In this document: positions 43,821 through 56,531 of the stretch, piece by piece
Position numbering within the stretch: the first letter of the stretch is position 1
How the letters are laid out: every line of letters begins with the position of its first letter
Assembly (NCBI GenBank): GCA_003988855.1
Contig: QYAI01000023.1
Span: forward strand, 221,365-285,364
Length of the DNA: 64,000 bases
DNA from: Arachnopeziza araneosa
Taxonomy: Eukaryota; Ascomycota; Leotiomycetes; Helotiales; Arachnopezizaceae
Direction of reading: 5' to 3'
The notes under the pieces: model-generated
The model's database searches: none
Told to the model about the DNA's origin: nothing
The model's input: only the letters and a program-made list of their open reading frames with translations
Made by a program: the position numbers and the translations under genes

Positions 43821-45915
43821 CAAGTATGAGTATCCACCTCAGCTCTCACATCAAGTCCCGTCCGCACATGTAATTCTCGCAGCAAACATCGGCATGCCAT
43901 CATCTCGTCCGCTCTCCAGCTCTCCAGCTCTCCAGCTCTCCATCTGGACACGGGAAAACTACCGCATCGAGGGAGCGGAGGTCCCACAGCTTCAGGATGG
44001 GAATGCAAGCCGCCTCATGTACGAAGCTCGATCCAGGGGGACCTGCATAGGTGGGCCTTGTGCTTTGGAGTTGGTCGTGCTGGATCTTCCCGCCGAATGC
44101 CGTCGCTCGCACACACGAACCTTTGCGGTGGTTTCGTCGTCAAGAGATGGAGAAGAGAGAAGGGGAAAAAGAGGTTGTCGCCGGCACGCTGTCGCTCAGG
44201 ACGGCGAGCAGTCGGGACAGCGAGGGTGGAGGGGGTTGAGGAATCTCGCACTTCTGTCGCGCAACTGCAAGTGCAGCCAGGTGCAAGCCAGTGCAGCAAG
44301 TGCAACTGCAAATGCACATCATCTTCCCATCTGCGGCCCTTCAATTGTTGTGTTTTTTTTTCCCTGCCGCATATATTCCCACTCGTCTGGTCCGCTGCGG
44401 TCGGTCGCGACCCCAAACTGCACCGCAACCCTCCCAGCCGCCGGTACCGTGCACGAATCCTTTTCCTCGCGGCGGTTGACCGTCCAGCGGCCAGCGACTG
44501 GTGGCGGGGCTTCCAAAACACCAACAACCAAAATCTCCAAATCTCCTTGCGGCCAACTCGACTGAAAATTTGACTTTGCCATTACACATCCAGCCCTTCC
44601 CATCAAGCCTCACCCCACGCGCCCGGTGGGTGTGTGCTGTTGCAAGTCAACACCTCAGGTTGAGAGACGCAGCCAATGCACCGCTCGTACGATCGCGAGG
44701 CTCTGGATGGTATGGTAACACAGGCTGCTCGACCCATCAGTACCTCCGTTGGGCTCCCGTGCTGGCGCAACGCCTCGAGCTGTGCTCTGCTTGCATTATG
44801 GCCGTAAAGCTGGCGAGATGCTCAATCGTCAAGGTGGCTGTCGGGTACAGGAGCCCACCCATTGTCCATGACTGTGCCAGGAACCCGGGAGCTGATCTCG
44901 GACACTTCCAGACGGCGCATATGGACAAGCGTGGCTCTGTCTGCTTGAGAACTGCGCTATCGGCCCATCCTGCATTTCCTGTTTGCAATCTGCATTTTTC
45001 CCGTTTGCATTCTTCTTTCGAGGGCGTCGAGTGACGGTCCTCTGCTGTTCATATCGCAATTTCATCTGAATCTAGGAATTCACTACTCGAGGTGATGGGT
45101 TAGCATCAACCTGTCACTGCAGATCCAAATACAATCACAGAGCGGGAACCATCTCCGTCGCCAAAGAGCACTACGCCAATACTAGGCAGATGGTGGATCA
45201 AGAGACGCACGGCAGTTTTCATAGATTGAGATGACTATCCTGTGATGGGAGGCAAAAGAAAGAGTGTGGGCCTATTGTCCTCTACTGATTTCCACATCGC
45301 TCGATTGCGAAAGGGAAAAACCATGCAGAATCAACAAGGAAAGTAATCCACCGCGGGACTGGTATCCAAACCAGTCCTAGTAGCTGCCGCTCCCATTGTC
45401 CCACGTCGGTGATGCAGAACTGCCCAAACGGGCATTCCGGAGGGCCAAGTTAGATCTCACTGGAATATCACTTTAATCTATGTCCGAACCACGATGAGAG
45501 CATGGCAGTGGTTATGGAACACTGACGTGTAATGATGAATAGCCTTTCTACGGCTTCGCCGTTGCCACGAAGCACAAAGGCAACCCGAGCGAGGGATCAC
45601 TGCAAAATCTGAGCCAAAAGACCAGGGACTATGTGCTTATGCGAAAAAGAGACTCCAAGTCGGTAGTCCCGACTAGTCTCAAGTATGCCCAGCTAGGAAG
45701 ATAATATTCTCTCGAATAGCAGCCGTTGTTTCGCCTCTGCCCGTATAATTGTACGATATGAAATCGGGCCATGCTTCCGGTTGCGGTATGGGAAGGTCTA
45801 TCGTGTCGCCTCTTCTGACGTGGCCAGAGAGCATTAGTGCTGCAAGGACGGGAAGGTAATGGAGAGCAGATTCAATGTCTGGATATGCATGTCAGTCTAC
45901 GGTGCAGGAGTAACG

Positions 45916-46898
45916 TTACACAAAGAGCTTATGGATGGGTATCGAACCTGGGCTTAGAGCCGAAGAGCCTTTATTCAGTGGGAAGTCGTTATCGTCTTGT
46001 CGAGAGTAGACTTCTCCGGGTATTTGTTGCGCAGACCCACGGTGCAGTCTAGTCGAGCGCCGGAGTCTCGTAGTCGCGGTTCTCGCCTTATCTTGCTCCA
46101 TCTGAATCGCGTTGGGAATGCTAGAGCGAAGCTCATCAACATCCAGTTGCCGTTGTATCATGAAAGGCTCTCTCGACTTTGCGTTTGGTAATACTCGGGC
46201 GCGTACAGTAACAAGCCGCGTCGCAGTTGACTTGAGGTGAAGAGTATCGTGCTGCCGAAACGCTACACTTGGACGTCGAAGGCTCACCGCGGTGACGAAG
46301 GCATCTGCGGTCGCCGAGTTCCCTAGATACGCGTAACCCCATTCTCGAAGATGTTTGTGTGTGTATCCAAACGGCGCCTGGCGCAGCTCTTCCTCTAGAG
46401 GCTTGCAGAGGATCTCTAACTCTCTTCGCTCAAAATCGGCGTTAGCAGCTCGTGTTGGTCTTTCAGAGCAAAATCCAAACTCTCCAATTCCTTGTTCTTG
46501 ACCTCTTCTGATTCTGCCACTCTCGAGAGGCTCTGTTGCGCAGACCGAAGATCGAAACTCTCGAGTTGCGTCATTAGGGAGTGCCGGCGAGGAAAGCTTG
46601 ACGTATCGACTAAACTTCTACGTCGTCGTGATGCCTCCAAATTGGACGCGATGGGCTCTGCCTGGTCCAGATAATATGCGTGAGCCGCTGTAACATTCGG
46701 ACTAGAGAGGAGAAGTGGTGATATCGTGCAATTAGGACTCTGAGCTGGTTTCTTCCGTACGAGATCTGCCTGCAACTCTGGTGTTTGGATCCATTGAACG
46801 TGAGTTGGAGGTCCTCGGCCAACGGCTTCAGATGCTCCCATCTCTAACATGGCAGGAGGAGTCGATCCTGGTCTTCTTTCGATCGGAAATCGTTCCAT
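45916..46898 (-). pseudogene. Unknown gene split by a frameshift
   Basis: From ATG 46898 a frame of about 155 codons (MERFPIERRPGSTPP, with charged helical sequence KNKELESLDFALKDQ) ends in a stop after LTPILSEES at about 46416. The adjacent frame continues smoothly from LEILCKPLEEELRQ through THKHLREWGYAYLGNS to the stop at 45916 (GSIPIHKLFV). A single-base change in the AG-rich run near 46420-46432 would join them into about 325 aa. I see no splice sites that do this. It is either a true pseudogene or a sequencing slip in a real gene. Family unknown; the LREWGYAYLGNSATADAF stretch looks conserved in style. Confidence 0.45.
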
Positions 46899-49800
46899 GG
46901 CGTCTGCCGCATAGATAGCCTCGCAACGACCCAGTTCCCGGCTAGTCTGTCAACACTTCACCAAAACGCGTGATGTGGGACGAATTCGACGCTGCAGAAA
47001 GCGATTGGAGTCGATTTGGAACTATATCACTATATTTTAGGAGACTTATGGTATAAGTAAGTAGTTAGTGGTTGCGAGGTGAGGAGGAGGTCCATAGACT
47101 GGAGGTCAAGAAGGTCAACACAACACATTCCGATGAACGTAAATACCCAACAACCGGCAAATCTAAGAATGGAGCTCGTTTCAGCCATCCTCTACTCGAT
47201 CCGATCGCTGCTAAAACATCGGAAACTTCAATGAAGTCCGAATGATTCTGCGCTTGATCCTCAAAGACCATCTGTGCTCTGAATCATGTCCGGACCACAA
47301 CACTGAAAAAGGGGTCGCAACGATCTCTGTCTCGATCTTCTCCTGCCGCGCGGAACACTATAGTGGGAGGGCGAAGGTCCATATACCTCTGCCGGCCCAT
47401 CTCCCGGGAGAAGAGGAGAGCCTGCTTACACCGGCCAGGAAAAAAAAACCTGCTTCGCTCCTCGTGGCTCCCTTCCTTCGCTGGCCCGCATCCCCTGAGT
47501 TCTACGCTGACCCAAAGGTCGGGAACGAGGTCTCAACGCCACCCGGAATCCCGCAACGCAAAAATCGGGGCTGAGAAAAAGGGCGCATCTCGCCGGTCCC
47601 TCTCGAAGGGCAAAAATCCCCGACGGCGTGATGCACAGGTATGACTGCCGCCGCTTTCACTTGCGGTTTTCCTCGGCACCACGCCGCCAATGGGGGGAGC
47701 AGGGCCCGCTCACGTCAGACTGCAGGTGGGCTCTCTCTGTGCAGGAGAGGAGGGAGGGGAAGGGGAGGATGGGATCACATGATTATGGCGGGCGAGAGGG
47801 GAGGGAGGGAGGTCAAGGGGAGGAACAGGCTGTTATGGTGCGGGACTGGGTCTGCTACTGCTTTGATGCGGACTGGATGCTGGTTGGGCATATCAATAGT
47901 GCTTATCATGTGATGTGTGTTAAGCGAGCTGGGAAAAGGGGTGCTGTTGTTGTGGCCAGAAGTGAGTGAGCGAGCAGCTGGGGAGTGTACCTCTCCAGGG
48001 GGTGATTAAGCGGACAAAATTGCCATCTGAAGTCAAAAAATAATATTAAAACAACGACGTAGCTGATAAAGATTCTAGTAAGTGCCAATGCTCCCACACA
48101 GTTCACTCAATCATGCAGGCTATTTCTAAGATTCAAAAGACTTAGAACAAGTGCGGTACCATGGTTCTTCTCAAGGGTTGGTTTTGGCGCTCGTGCCAAT
48201 CTGGACCCTCTGTTTCTCCACTGGAGAGTGTATCCATCGGCGAATTCCCGGGAAACGGTCGAGGAGAACCAGGCACATTCTGCCACCAGGACCTGACTCG
48301 ACACCTGTACGTGGTGTCCTCTACGAACCTACAGTACTGCTATCGAGGCAGTATCTCTAGAGCCAGTATTGACTCCTTTCGATCGATCCGACCCGATAGC
48401 GGGATTGCGCAGCGTCGGCAACGGTGCAATCCTAACGTTACACAAACTTCGAGAAGAGCCCGCACAACATCTCTCTTCCAACCATCGACTGCGCGCCGTG
48501 CTCGCAATCCTCTAATCGGAACCGGATTCGGATTCAAACCCTCGCACGATACCGTCAACGCGTTGGTGAGAGCGCGCTGCCCGATTATCCTTCTTCTCGA
48601 CCGCCCAATCCCCGAGGCTCGATTTCAACGGCAATCACAAAGTAGACACACACGCGCGGAGACTTTTAGACAGACTTGTGCCCAGATACATTATAAAGGA
48701 CTGCGCTACCTGTGCTGCAAAGAGAAGCTTTTTGCAGAGGAGGGGGAGACCGGTGGTGAGATACGTAGCGTCGAGGCTGCTGCGGTATGCCGAGAATGTA
48801 GAGCAATCAACACAGCCTCGAAAGGGTTCTTTCTTTAAGAAGACGGGTCCTGCCGCTCTGCGGCTTCTTCTTTTGCCCTTTCCGCAGGAGATCAAGACAA
48901 GACGAAGCAGCAGAGGAAGCTTATAGTGCCTACTAAGATCAAGGTAGTGCTTATTTAGTGGCAGAGCCAGCCTGTACGCTGTTCTTAGTCATTTATCATA
49001 GCGAGTCGACATGGCGCTCTTGGGGCAGCTCAAAGACGAATGGGATACATCATCATCACCACGTTTTCCCACCTCGGAACTCCCACCCTCTCCTAGTCAC
49101 CGACGCAGCGACGATATCCTTGCATCCAGCGCAGTTGTTCAGTTCTCGGGACTGATTCGAGTTCGATCCTTGCATTGACACACAGCTCCCTCTGCGTTTC
49201 TACGCATGCACGCACGCACGCGACTCTCGCTCGATCCGAACTTGTAAATAGTCTGCAACCGTCCCATCTCGAACTGCATATCCTTTTTTGTGGTCTACGC
49301 AGCGTGCGAGACTATAGTGCTCGATATCTACAGCAGCTCTAGGTGCTGGAATAGCGCGGCCCGGAACGGGAAGGGTAGCGGAGCAGAACAGCTGGAGGAG
49401 CTGTGGTGTACGGCAGAAACTGCATGATGGCACAAGTGGAGGCGAGATGGTGTCTCTGGTGCAGGTACGTGGATGAGGAGGAATCGATGGAGGTGAAAGA
49501 GGAACAGCAGGGAGTGCAGATCTCAGAGGATCTCCCGTGAGATTCCTTGTGGAAAATCAACCCGCTTTACCAATCCACCGACCACCCGTCTCCTCTGGGC
49601 CAGGGGTGGAGATGGGTGCCAGCAGCATACAGGTCAATGTACCATATCAAAGTGAGAGAATTTGGAGTCTGTTCTCTATCCGCCCAAGGCGGTTTAAATT
49701 CGTCTTCGCCGAAGCGTCGGGAAATTGTAAAGTCGAAGCTCAAATACTACAATCATTACTCTACCAAAGTCAATAAAAACTCTAGACAATAAAGGATGAG

Positions 49801-52184
49801 TATCTAAGGACTCGGCGTTTTAAGTTTCAAGTGCTTGTTTAGGACGATTATTGACATTCTGCGGTTTTGATTGTTTTCGTTCGGCGAAGACGAATTTCAC
49901 CGGCCTCCTCGGCCCAAGAGCGTCAGTCTCGATCTGGCAGATGGACCGCACCGGACCATCCGCCAACGATGCTCCTCCATGAATCATCGTCGCTCTCCAA
50001 AAGTCACAATGGCGGTTCATCGGTCGTGCCATCGTCCGTGGATGATGGTCTATCGAATGAACGGTCTGGAAGAGCTGGGCACGGAAATTACCACGCTTTA
50101 ATTCCAGCGCTTTGATGTGAATACATCTCGCGGGGAGATCTAATGCGGGAATCTTGCTGCTGCTTACGAGTAGCATGCCGTGTTTGGACAGGTGTCGGTT
50201 GATCTTGAAGAGGTAGGTGGCTGTTCATAGCACCGTAAACTCGGGAGTTATTGTAAGGTGCTGCAGATCAAAGGATGTTATGGGCTGAGCTCCCGTCTCG
50301 CGGCATGATTAGATCAAACGCGGTTGAGTGGTCGAGAAGTGATAACATATGTCGATTATTGATCTGATATATCGTGAGTTATGAGTAGTGGTGCAGTGAG
50401 TAAGATACTGTGTTATTTGTGGTTGATTGATTCATTGATGAATGGTCGGTCTTGATGAGATGTTGTGGTCAAGTGCGGCTCGGCTTAGATCAAAGTATGT
50501 TTCGACTTGACTTCTAGCTGAGAGCCTAGCATGTTTACCGCATTTACTCATCAGCTCTTTTCTACTTATCTTCTTTATCCTCTCTATCATGAAACTCCTC
50601 CATCCAGCCCCGTCATCTGTCCCAAACCTCCCAACATCCATCTCTCATTCCTCTTCACCCTTGCCCATCCTCCTTAGCATGTACTCGGATCTTACTCCTC
50701 ACTCGTCACGTTTAATTTTTTTTTTTTTATTAAAAACGCATAACCTCTACCGATCTACTACTATATCCGGTGATATTTTCCCGTGGTATCAGTGACGATT
50801 ATATCGGGTTGGTGGATTGGAGGAGTGGAGGAGTGGGTGGAAAGTTGATCGATCTCTTGCGTTTGTGGTTTGGATGCGGTGGAGGGGACGGTAGGCAGGC
50901 GTTGCGAGATGGTTCTTGATCTTTGCTTAGGGAAAGAGGAAAGATGGGGGGTTTTGGATGAAGGATGGTTGGATATTGTGGTTGGGAAAGGGTGATACAA
51001 GTGATCCCGCAGCCGGCGTTTTGATATTTGGTTTGTTGTCATCGAGATTCAAGGGAGTGCGGAATAGGTGATTGCATATGTCACGAAGGTGTGAATTGAC
51101 ATGTTCGTTGATGAATGTCATCTTCTCACGCCTTCAAGTGGAGCAAATGGAGGACTGATATTATTTCTGATTTGAGATGGGGTGCATTTCGTGAGATGGC
51201 CAAGAGTGATGTCGAACTCAGTGGCTACTCTAGTACATGTGTTAATATGTTTAACGCACTCATGTTTCGTAATCTTCAGATCCCCTTGGACTCTTCCCAG
51301 GGTTTGTTGGAAGAAGATGATTATTGATTAGCCGCGCTACATTGATGAAGAGCTTTGCGGAAAGGCACACCTTTTGACGAAGACAAGAGATCTTGCGGAT
51401 ATGGGAAATATCTCTACTGGAAAGACTGTATCTAAAGAAGTCTGATCACAACTCCACATCAGAAGTCGAAAGCTTGGAAGCAGGGTGTCACGTGTAAATA
51501 GCAGAAACCTTTTCATTATGAGCTACAACCTCCCGGAGAAATAGTTAAAGATTAAACGTCGAGTGGTATCTAAGTGCGCAGCAAAGAATCAATTCTGAGG
51601 CTTATACTTCAGCTACAAAACTCTCAGGTGAGCTTTCAAACCGGCTACTAGGATTGAACATAAGTGAGCGATGCAGATAGATGACCTCTCGCATGTTACA
51701 CCTTTTTAGTAATTCAAGACAATTTTATATATTTGTAGACTGTATAGAAGTTTTTCTGTAAGCCGTGCTTGATCTGCTTTTAAACCAGCTCGCATTCCCA
51801 AGTGTGTTAGAAGATGAGCAAGAGTGGCCAAGAGGTTGGAGAGTAATGCACGAAAGATGAACGTGAAAAGCAAGAGAGATTGTTTAAAAGCATATTGAGG
51901 AAGAATTCATTGAAGTAGCTCTACCCCTGATCGGGTTGAACAAACTTCACTCGCGATTTTGAAGCCAGCCAGTACGACTATGCCGTACAAATTTATTCAC
52001 AAAAGAAGTAGAATTTGTGAGTCTCTGTTTGATGGAGAGAATTTGGTCTTGCTTCGAAGGGAAAGTGCAAACATCCCTGGTCATCCAAAATGAATACTGC
52101 TATTATGGAAGCGCGAGCTTAATTGTAGCCGGGTAATTTATGGCGAGATCGTCATGTCTAAATCTGTAGTGTAAATGCCTGATA
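46899..52184. other. 5.3-kb region without a supported gene, containing one MITE
   Basis: Frames such as 48161-48838 and 47242-47574 lack recognisable domains. A 55-codon frame at 49011-49178 (MALLGQLKDEWDTSSS) is a weak small-gene candidate. The MITE at 49687-49907 is listed separately. The remainder shows purine-rich and AT-rich tracts only. Confidence 0.45.
49687..49907. mobile_element. MITE copy 1 (~220 bp)
   Basis: The left end AGGCGGTTTAAATTCGTCTT and the right end form an inverted repeat whose core is AATTCGTCTTCGCCGAA. The body matches 62977-63199 along its whole length with scattered substitutions, for example GACAATAAAGGATGAGTATC against GACAATGAAGGATGAGTATC. It has no coding capacity. 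Confidence 0.85.
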
Positions 52185-53296
52185 TCACAAGACAAATGTT
52201 TCCAACGCAGACGGAGCAAAAATCTCTTCGGGCTTAAATCTCCTCTTCGATAGTCCCTGTTTATGATGATACTCAAGAAACTTGTCAATGACATGCTTAT
52301 TCTCGGCAAACCCATCCTTCCACCATTTCGGATCGTTTCCCATGAGCTTTTGGGTCTCTTCTACATGATCCTCCAGCCAAGGTAGCATATATCGCAATGC
52401 TGAACGTTCTCGCAACGGCTCATACGCGATATCCAGAGCTTGTTCGAATGTCTTGGTCAATGTTTTTGCCACCCAAGGGTTTGCTTCGTAGACACTCCGC
52501 TTCAGAGCCACGACATGCATGATTGGGAAGATGTTGGTGCGTTTATAATACTCAGCTTCGACTTCTTTAAAGTTATCGAAGAGCCGTTTGACGTTTGGCG
52601 AGGTGTCTAACGATGATGGTCGGCTGGCACTGAAGATCGCATCGATTTCACCGTTTGCAAGCATTTCGGACAGGTTCTGTCCTTGCTTGATTGGCGTGAC
52701 TCTGACGCCAGGTGGCAATGAGTGAGAGACCTTGCTGACTCTGAGATGCTCAGATTTTTCAATTGCTCCGACATACCAATCAACACTGGTAATTGGTACT
52801 CCAAAATCGTCTTCCATAATTCCACGTTGCCAGACTGGGGCGGTCACTAGAATAGTCAACAATCGATTGCGTAAAGGAGAAAAACGAACTTTGATATTCG
52901 GGACTTCCGATTTTCTTTCCTTTAAGATCGGCTGGGCTGTTGATTCCTGCATTTTTATTGATGTATATCGATTGGTGACGAAAGAATCGTGAGGGAAAGA
53001 CAGGTAATGCAATGAATGGTGGATCTTCTTGATTGAGAGTGAGCACATATGATGATAGAGAAAGCTCGGACAAGTCAAACTCTTTGAATCGGAGTTGACG
53101 GAAGAAGCTACATCACCGCTTAGTATTTGCTCGAAAGCCGCTGATAACGAGATCGGTCATGCGTCAAATAAGCTCACGTTTCTTCTACACGATAGTTCAA
53201 GAAGGTCAACTCTATGCCTTCAGGACGCACTCTACCGTCCTCGATGGCTTTCATGCGATCATAATCCCAGCATGCGAAAGACAGCTTGAGCACCAT
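52185..53296 (-). CDS. 4,5-dihydroxyphthalate-decarboxylase-like protein
   Basis: Three exons: 53296-53178, 53107-52890 and 52846-52185, with introns of 70 and 43 nt, give 332 aa. The joins restore family motifs: LSFACWDYDRMKAIEDGRVRPEG at the start (read in two parts), DLSELSLSSYVL, NSPADLKGKKIGSPEYQ then MTAPVWQRG across intron 2, and EDDFGVP. The fold is that of periplasmic-binding-protein-like decarboxylases, relatives of bacterial Pht5, which converts 4,5-dihydroxyphthalate to protocatechuate. The fungal substrate is unproven. It is divergent from a SAT4-family gene and near an MFS transporter, which hints at uptake and breakdown of an aromatic compound. No signal peptide, so likely cytosolic. 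Confidence 0.87.
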
Positions 53297-54182
53297 TTTT
53301 ACCCCTCGAAATGCGCCGGTCTTCCGTATCAGATATAGAGATGGAAAGGAAAGTTAGGACGATAAGAGCAATTTTTACTCTGTATAATTGGAGGGCGAGA
53401 AGAAAAGACCAGGGAGAAGCGACAAAAATAAACCGAGGGATAGTTGGGTGTGCAGATATAATTTAGGGATAAATGGTGCCCTGTATCCTCGTAGCGAGTC
53501 TCAACGCATGCACGCCGAGGATGTCTAGATTGGTCAAGAGCTCGGTAATCCAAACAGCTTCCTTCTGCGCTGCGCCATGAAGGGAAGTGGTAAGGATCAG
53601 TGGTTGCCCCAGGCGAATGCGGGATACAAATTGCGCCGGGATTCAGACGAAAAGAGAGCGGATACAACCAAACAGCAGTCGAGTGGCACCATGATAAGGT
53701 GGGTTGTTCTTTTGGGTTTTCGATTAATTGCTCACTCAACTGCAGAGTACGCAAGCTCTAAGCTTCTAGGACAGGGCACTGAACCTTGAGTTGTTCTACA
53801 AATAGGTATTTCGAATAGCAGATGGCATATACCCGCTTGTTGGATTGAACCAACAGCGTGGCACAAATTGACTCTCCAATCCACCTCGTGGCGTCGATGT
53901 GCCTGTTTTCTGAGGACCGTGTGTTTACCGGAGTATCTCAGGCAGAGAATGTTCCACGAAGGATGCCAGCTAGGGGTACCTGGACGAAGAAGCCGGCAAG
54001 TCAACGCCATCGCCTCATTCGGTAACTCGAGTAAGAGCTGGGGGCGGACCAGGAGGGGATGATTGAGCCGCTGCCCTCGTCTGCTGGGTTAAACATCCCA
54101 CGCGATCGATCCGAAGAAGCTCAAAAACTCGAGCCAAGCCCGATATTTCTGGACAGAATTTTAGTTTCCAAAAGATGTGAAC
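53297..54182. promoter_or_regulatory. Shared divergent promoter region
   Basis: About 890 bp between the divergent start codons of the decarboxylase-like and SAT4-like genes. No coding frame with a domain. Co-regulation from this spacer is possible but no operator can be named. Confidence 0.45.
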
Positions 54183-55592
54183 ATGGCGCCAATGCTTTGG
54201 GTTCACAATGGCAGCGTCCAACTTGACAATGAGTCGCGATACAAGTCGATCATGGCAGTCTCAATTACTCTCACGGCAATCATGAGTTTTGTTGTTTCCT
54301 TGCGGGCCTATGTACGAGCTAAAATGTTGAAATCCTTGGGAGCCGACGACTGGGTGATTTTTGTAACAGCAGTAAGTTTCCCTTCTCATCTAGATATTGT
54401 TCAAGGACAGGACTAATAATTCGTCTTTAGTTATGTAACATTACCTACACTGGTCTTTGCATTGGTCGTATGTATTTCGACAATCAATTTGCGACTTGAG
54501 CTCACACTCGCCCCAGAAACAAGATGGGGCTTAGGGCTTCCAACGGCTCGTCGACCGAAGCCAGATCTCAATAATTGGGCAGAGGTAAGTGGAAGCTGAT
54601 TGTAAACTTTCGAAGGTTGCCTAAGATTCCAATAGCTCAACTTCGCTGGGAAGCCGATCTATATAGCTGGTATATTTGGATTCAAAATCTCTCTGTGCCT
54701 CGCCTACCTCCGCATTTTGAAAAATTCCAGCACTCGATACCGAAGAATCATCTGGACAGTTTTATGGACTTGCGTTATTGCGCACATAGCTGGAATCCTC
54801 ATGCTTATATTCGAATGCACTCCAGTATGATACACTACTCCACTCCTATCTTAGAGACTATCCAATTAACCAATCCTTCAAGGCTCGAAAAGGATGGAGG
54901 CCACTTACCAAAGGGAAATGTATGACTATTGCCGATACGGTCTATGTTGGAAGCGCTACTGCGATCTTCTACGACATAGTTATTCTTCTCCTCCCAATTC
55001 CAATGATTATGAAACTTCAGATGAACAACCGTAAGAAGGTTGGCCTCATTGGAATCTTCTTCTTGGGAATCTTCACGACTGTATGCTCTGTTATGCGCCT
55101 GACGCAGGTCAAGTCGATCATTTCGGGTGCGGACGTGACTGGATTGATTCTATGGGCTACAGTTGAAATGAACGTTGGAGTAAGTTGCAGAGTAATCTTT
55201 TTTGTTCTGATTCTTACAATATCTAGGTTACCCTTACCTGTCTTCCGACCCTCTTACCTCTCGTCAAGTACTACTCCGACAAGATCAAAACTTCAGAGCT
55301 GTCATATCCCCTTGAATCACGCGGAAGTACCATCCTCAAAAGCGGGAGGAGTCGAATCAGATCAATCAACAAATACCAGGATTGGCAAGATAGAGAGAGC
55401 CTTGACAACAGCAGCCAGAATACGATCCTCAGACAGCAGGGTTTAGCAAATGATTCAATTCCGGACGATTTACCCGGGAAACTTCCAAGTCAGGGAATCC
55501 TAGCGACAACTAAGGTCGAGATTCACAGCAGTAATGCCACAGATGCAGAAATAGAGCGCGAGACAAGGAAAAAGCTGGGAGCGAAATGGTAG
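54183..55592 (+). CDS. SAT4-family (fungal rhodopsin-fold) integral membrane protein
   Basis: Six exons: 54183-54371, 54431-54467, 54517-54584, 54636-54824, 54883-55179 and 55227-55592 join with consistent phases to 381 aa. The seven-helix pattern is visible: SIMAVSITLTAIMSFVVSLRAYVR (helix 1 and basic loop, read in two parts), LGADDWVIFVTA, FKISLCLAYLRIL, IWTVLWTCVIAHIAGILM, the conserved Cys in FECTP and GKCMT, IFYDIVILLLPIPMIMKL and IGIFFLGIFTTVCSVMRL. The long hydrophilic C-terminus ends in a charged tail. The family is plasma-membrane located, often beside metabolic genes, and has no settled biochemical role. It is intact. Confidence 0.88.
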
Positions 55593-56531
55593 TAACTTCT
55601 GGCTTGTTTACTAGATGTTTATTTCCCTGTCGTTTGGAGGGGTTCCATTGCTGGGTTTTGTTCCAATATAGAGGCGTTCAACAGGCAAGATGGCATGCAT
55701 TCATGTAACATGTCCACCGAAGTTCTCCAGACAATCCAAGTTTCCAAACAGACTTAATGCTCCTACAGACGCTCGAAACATTTCGCCGTGTGCCTTGCGG
55801 TGCGCCTTCTCGCTCTCTGGCGATTGGGTGACCGGCCTTGAGAAAAATCCTGCCGTACCGGGCCGCAACTAGGCATTTAGCCAGCGACTGTGCCCCTCTG
55901 TTCCTGGCTCATCCTCGCGTATCTCGTCGACCCTTGAGACGGTGCGCCGTCTGTGAGCCATTGAACAAGTAGCGAGCGCCACTTTCACCAGCATAAACTC
56001 GGAGCCTGGACACGCCGCAATCCAATCCCTAGAGAATGGCGAAAAGTTCAGGGGTGAGACGAAACGGAGGATCCCTTTGACATAAAATAAAGTGGTTGGG
56101 GCGAAATTGCACACGCTGTTTCCTTCCCCATCAGTACGCTCTGTGTTATTTTCGTCCTTCAATCTCGCGGTTAAGTTTGTGCATTGCAGGAGAGCGCAGA
56201 GTCTCAGCATCCCTACCGAGTAGTATCCCATGCTCGTGGAATTGCAACTGGGTTAGTCTGCCCGCGGGAATCCAGGTCTCCCCCCCAATCGCTGGCCTAC
56301 AACTGACCGATTCTCGGGGCTTTGAGAAGTCGGCCCGTACGGCGCTGCACGTCGTGAGCCGTGTCCCGGGTGCGAGAAACTGTTGGGCGTATACGGACGT
56401 TCCAAGATGACGAGTTACAAATCACAAATCTCATGTGGCATGGGGCTCCAATGGAGAAAGACAGGATCTGATTGTGGTGCCATCTACGGAAGGTACCAGA
56501 ACATTCCCACCAACCAAAAAGCACCCCTTGT
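55593..56531. other. Intergenic region between convergent SAT4 and MFS genes
   Basis: About 940 bp with no supported gene. It should hold both 3' ends. Confidence 0.45.

Larger units (their letters stand above)
41031..45915. other. 4.9-kb gene-poor, microsatellite-rich region
   Basis: I find no gene I can support. The frames that look long (for example 43355-44008 minus and 43813-44565 plus) are created by simple repeats. It contains poly-G/poly-T runs near 41314-41332, TG repeats, a 12-bp tandem repeat and a large GTGA/GGTATGAGG array, listed separately. Confidence 0.5.

Noticed and set aside
43355..44565. Long ORFs in the GTGA satellite region
   Set aside because: Their length comes from simple repeats without stops; the sequence is low-complexity throughout.
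45930..45960. tRNA-like B box GGTTCGATACC (minus strand)
   Set aside because: No acceptor or anticodon stems can be formed around it, and it lies within the frame of the candidate gene at 45916-46898.
48161..48838. 225-codon plus-strand ORF
   Set aside because: Arg/Ser-rich composition typical of a chance frame in GC-rich DNA; no domain visible.
49145..49185. tRNA T-arm-like GTTCGATCC
   Set aside because: No complete cloverleaf upstream; treated as chance.
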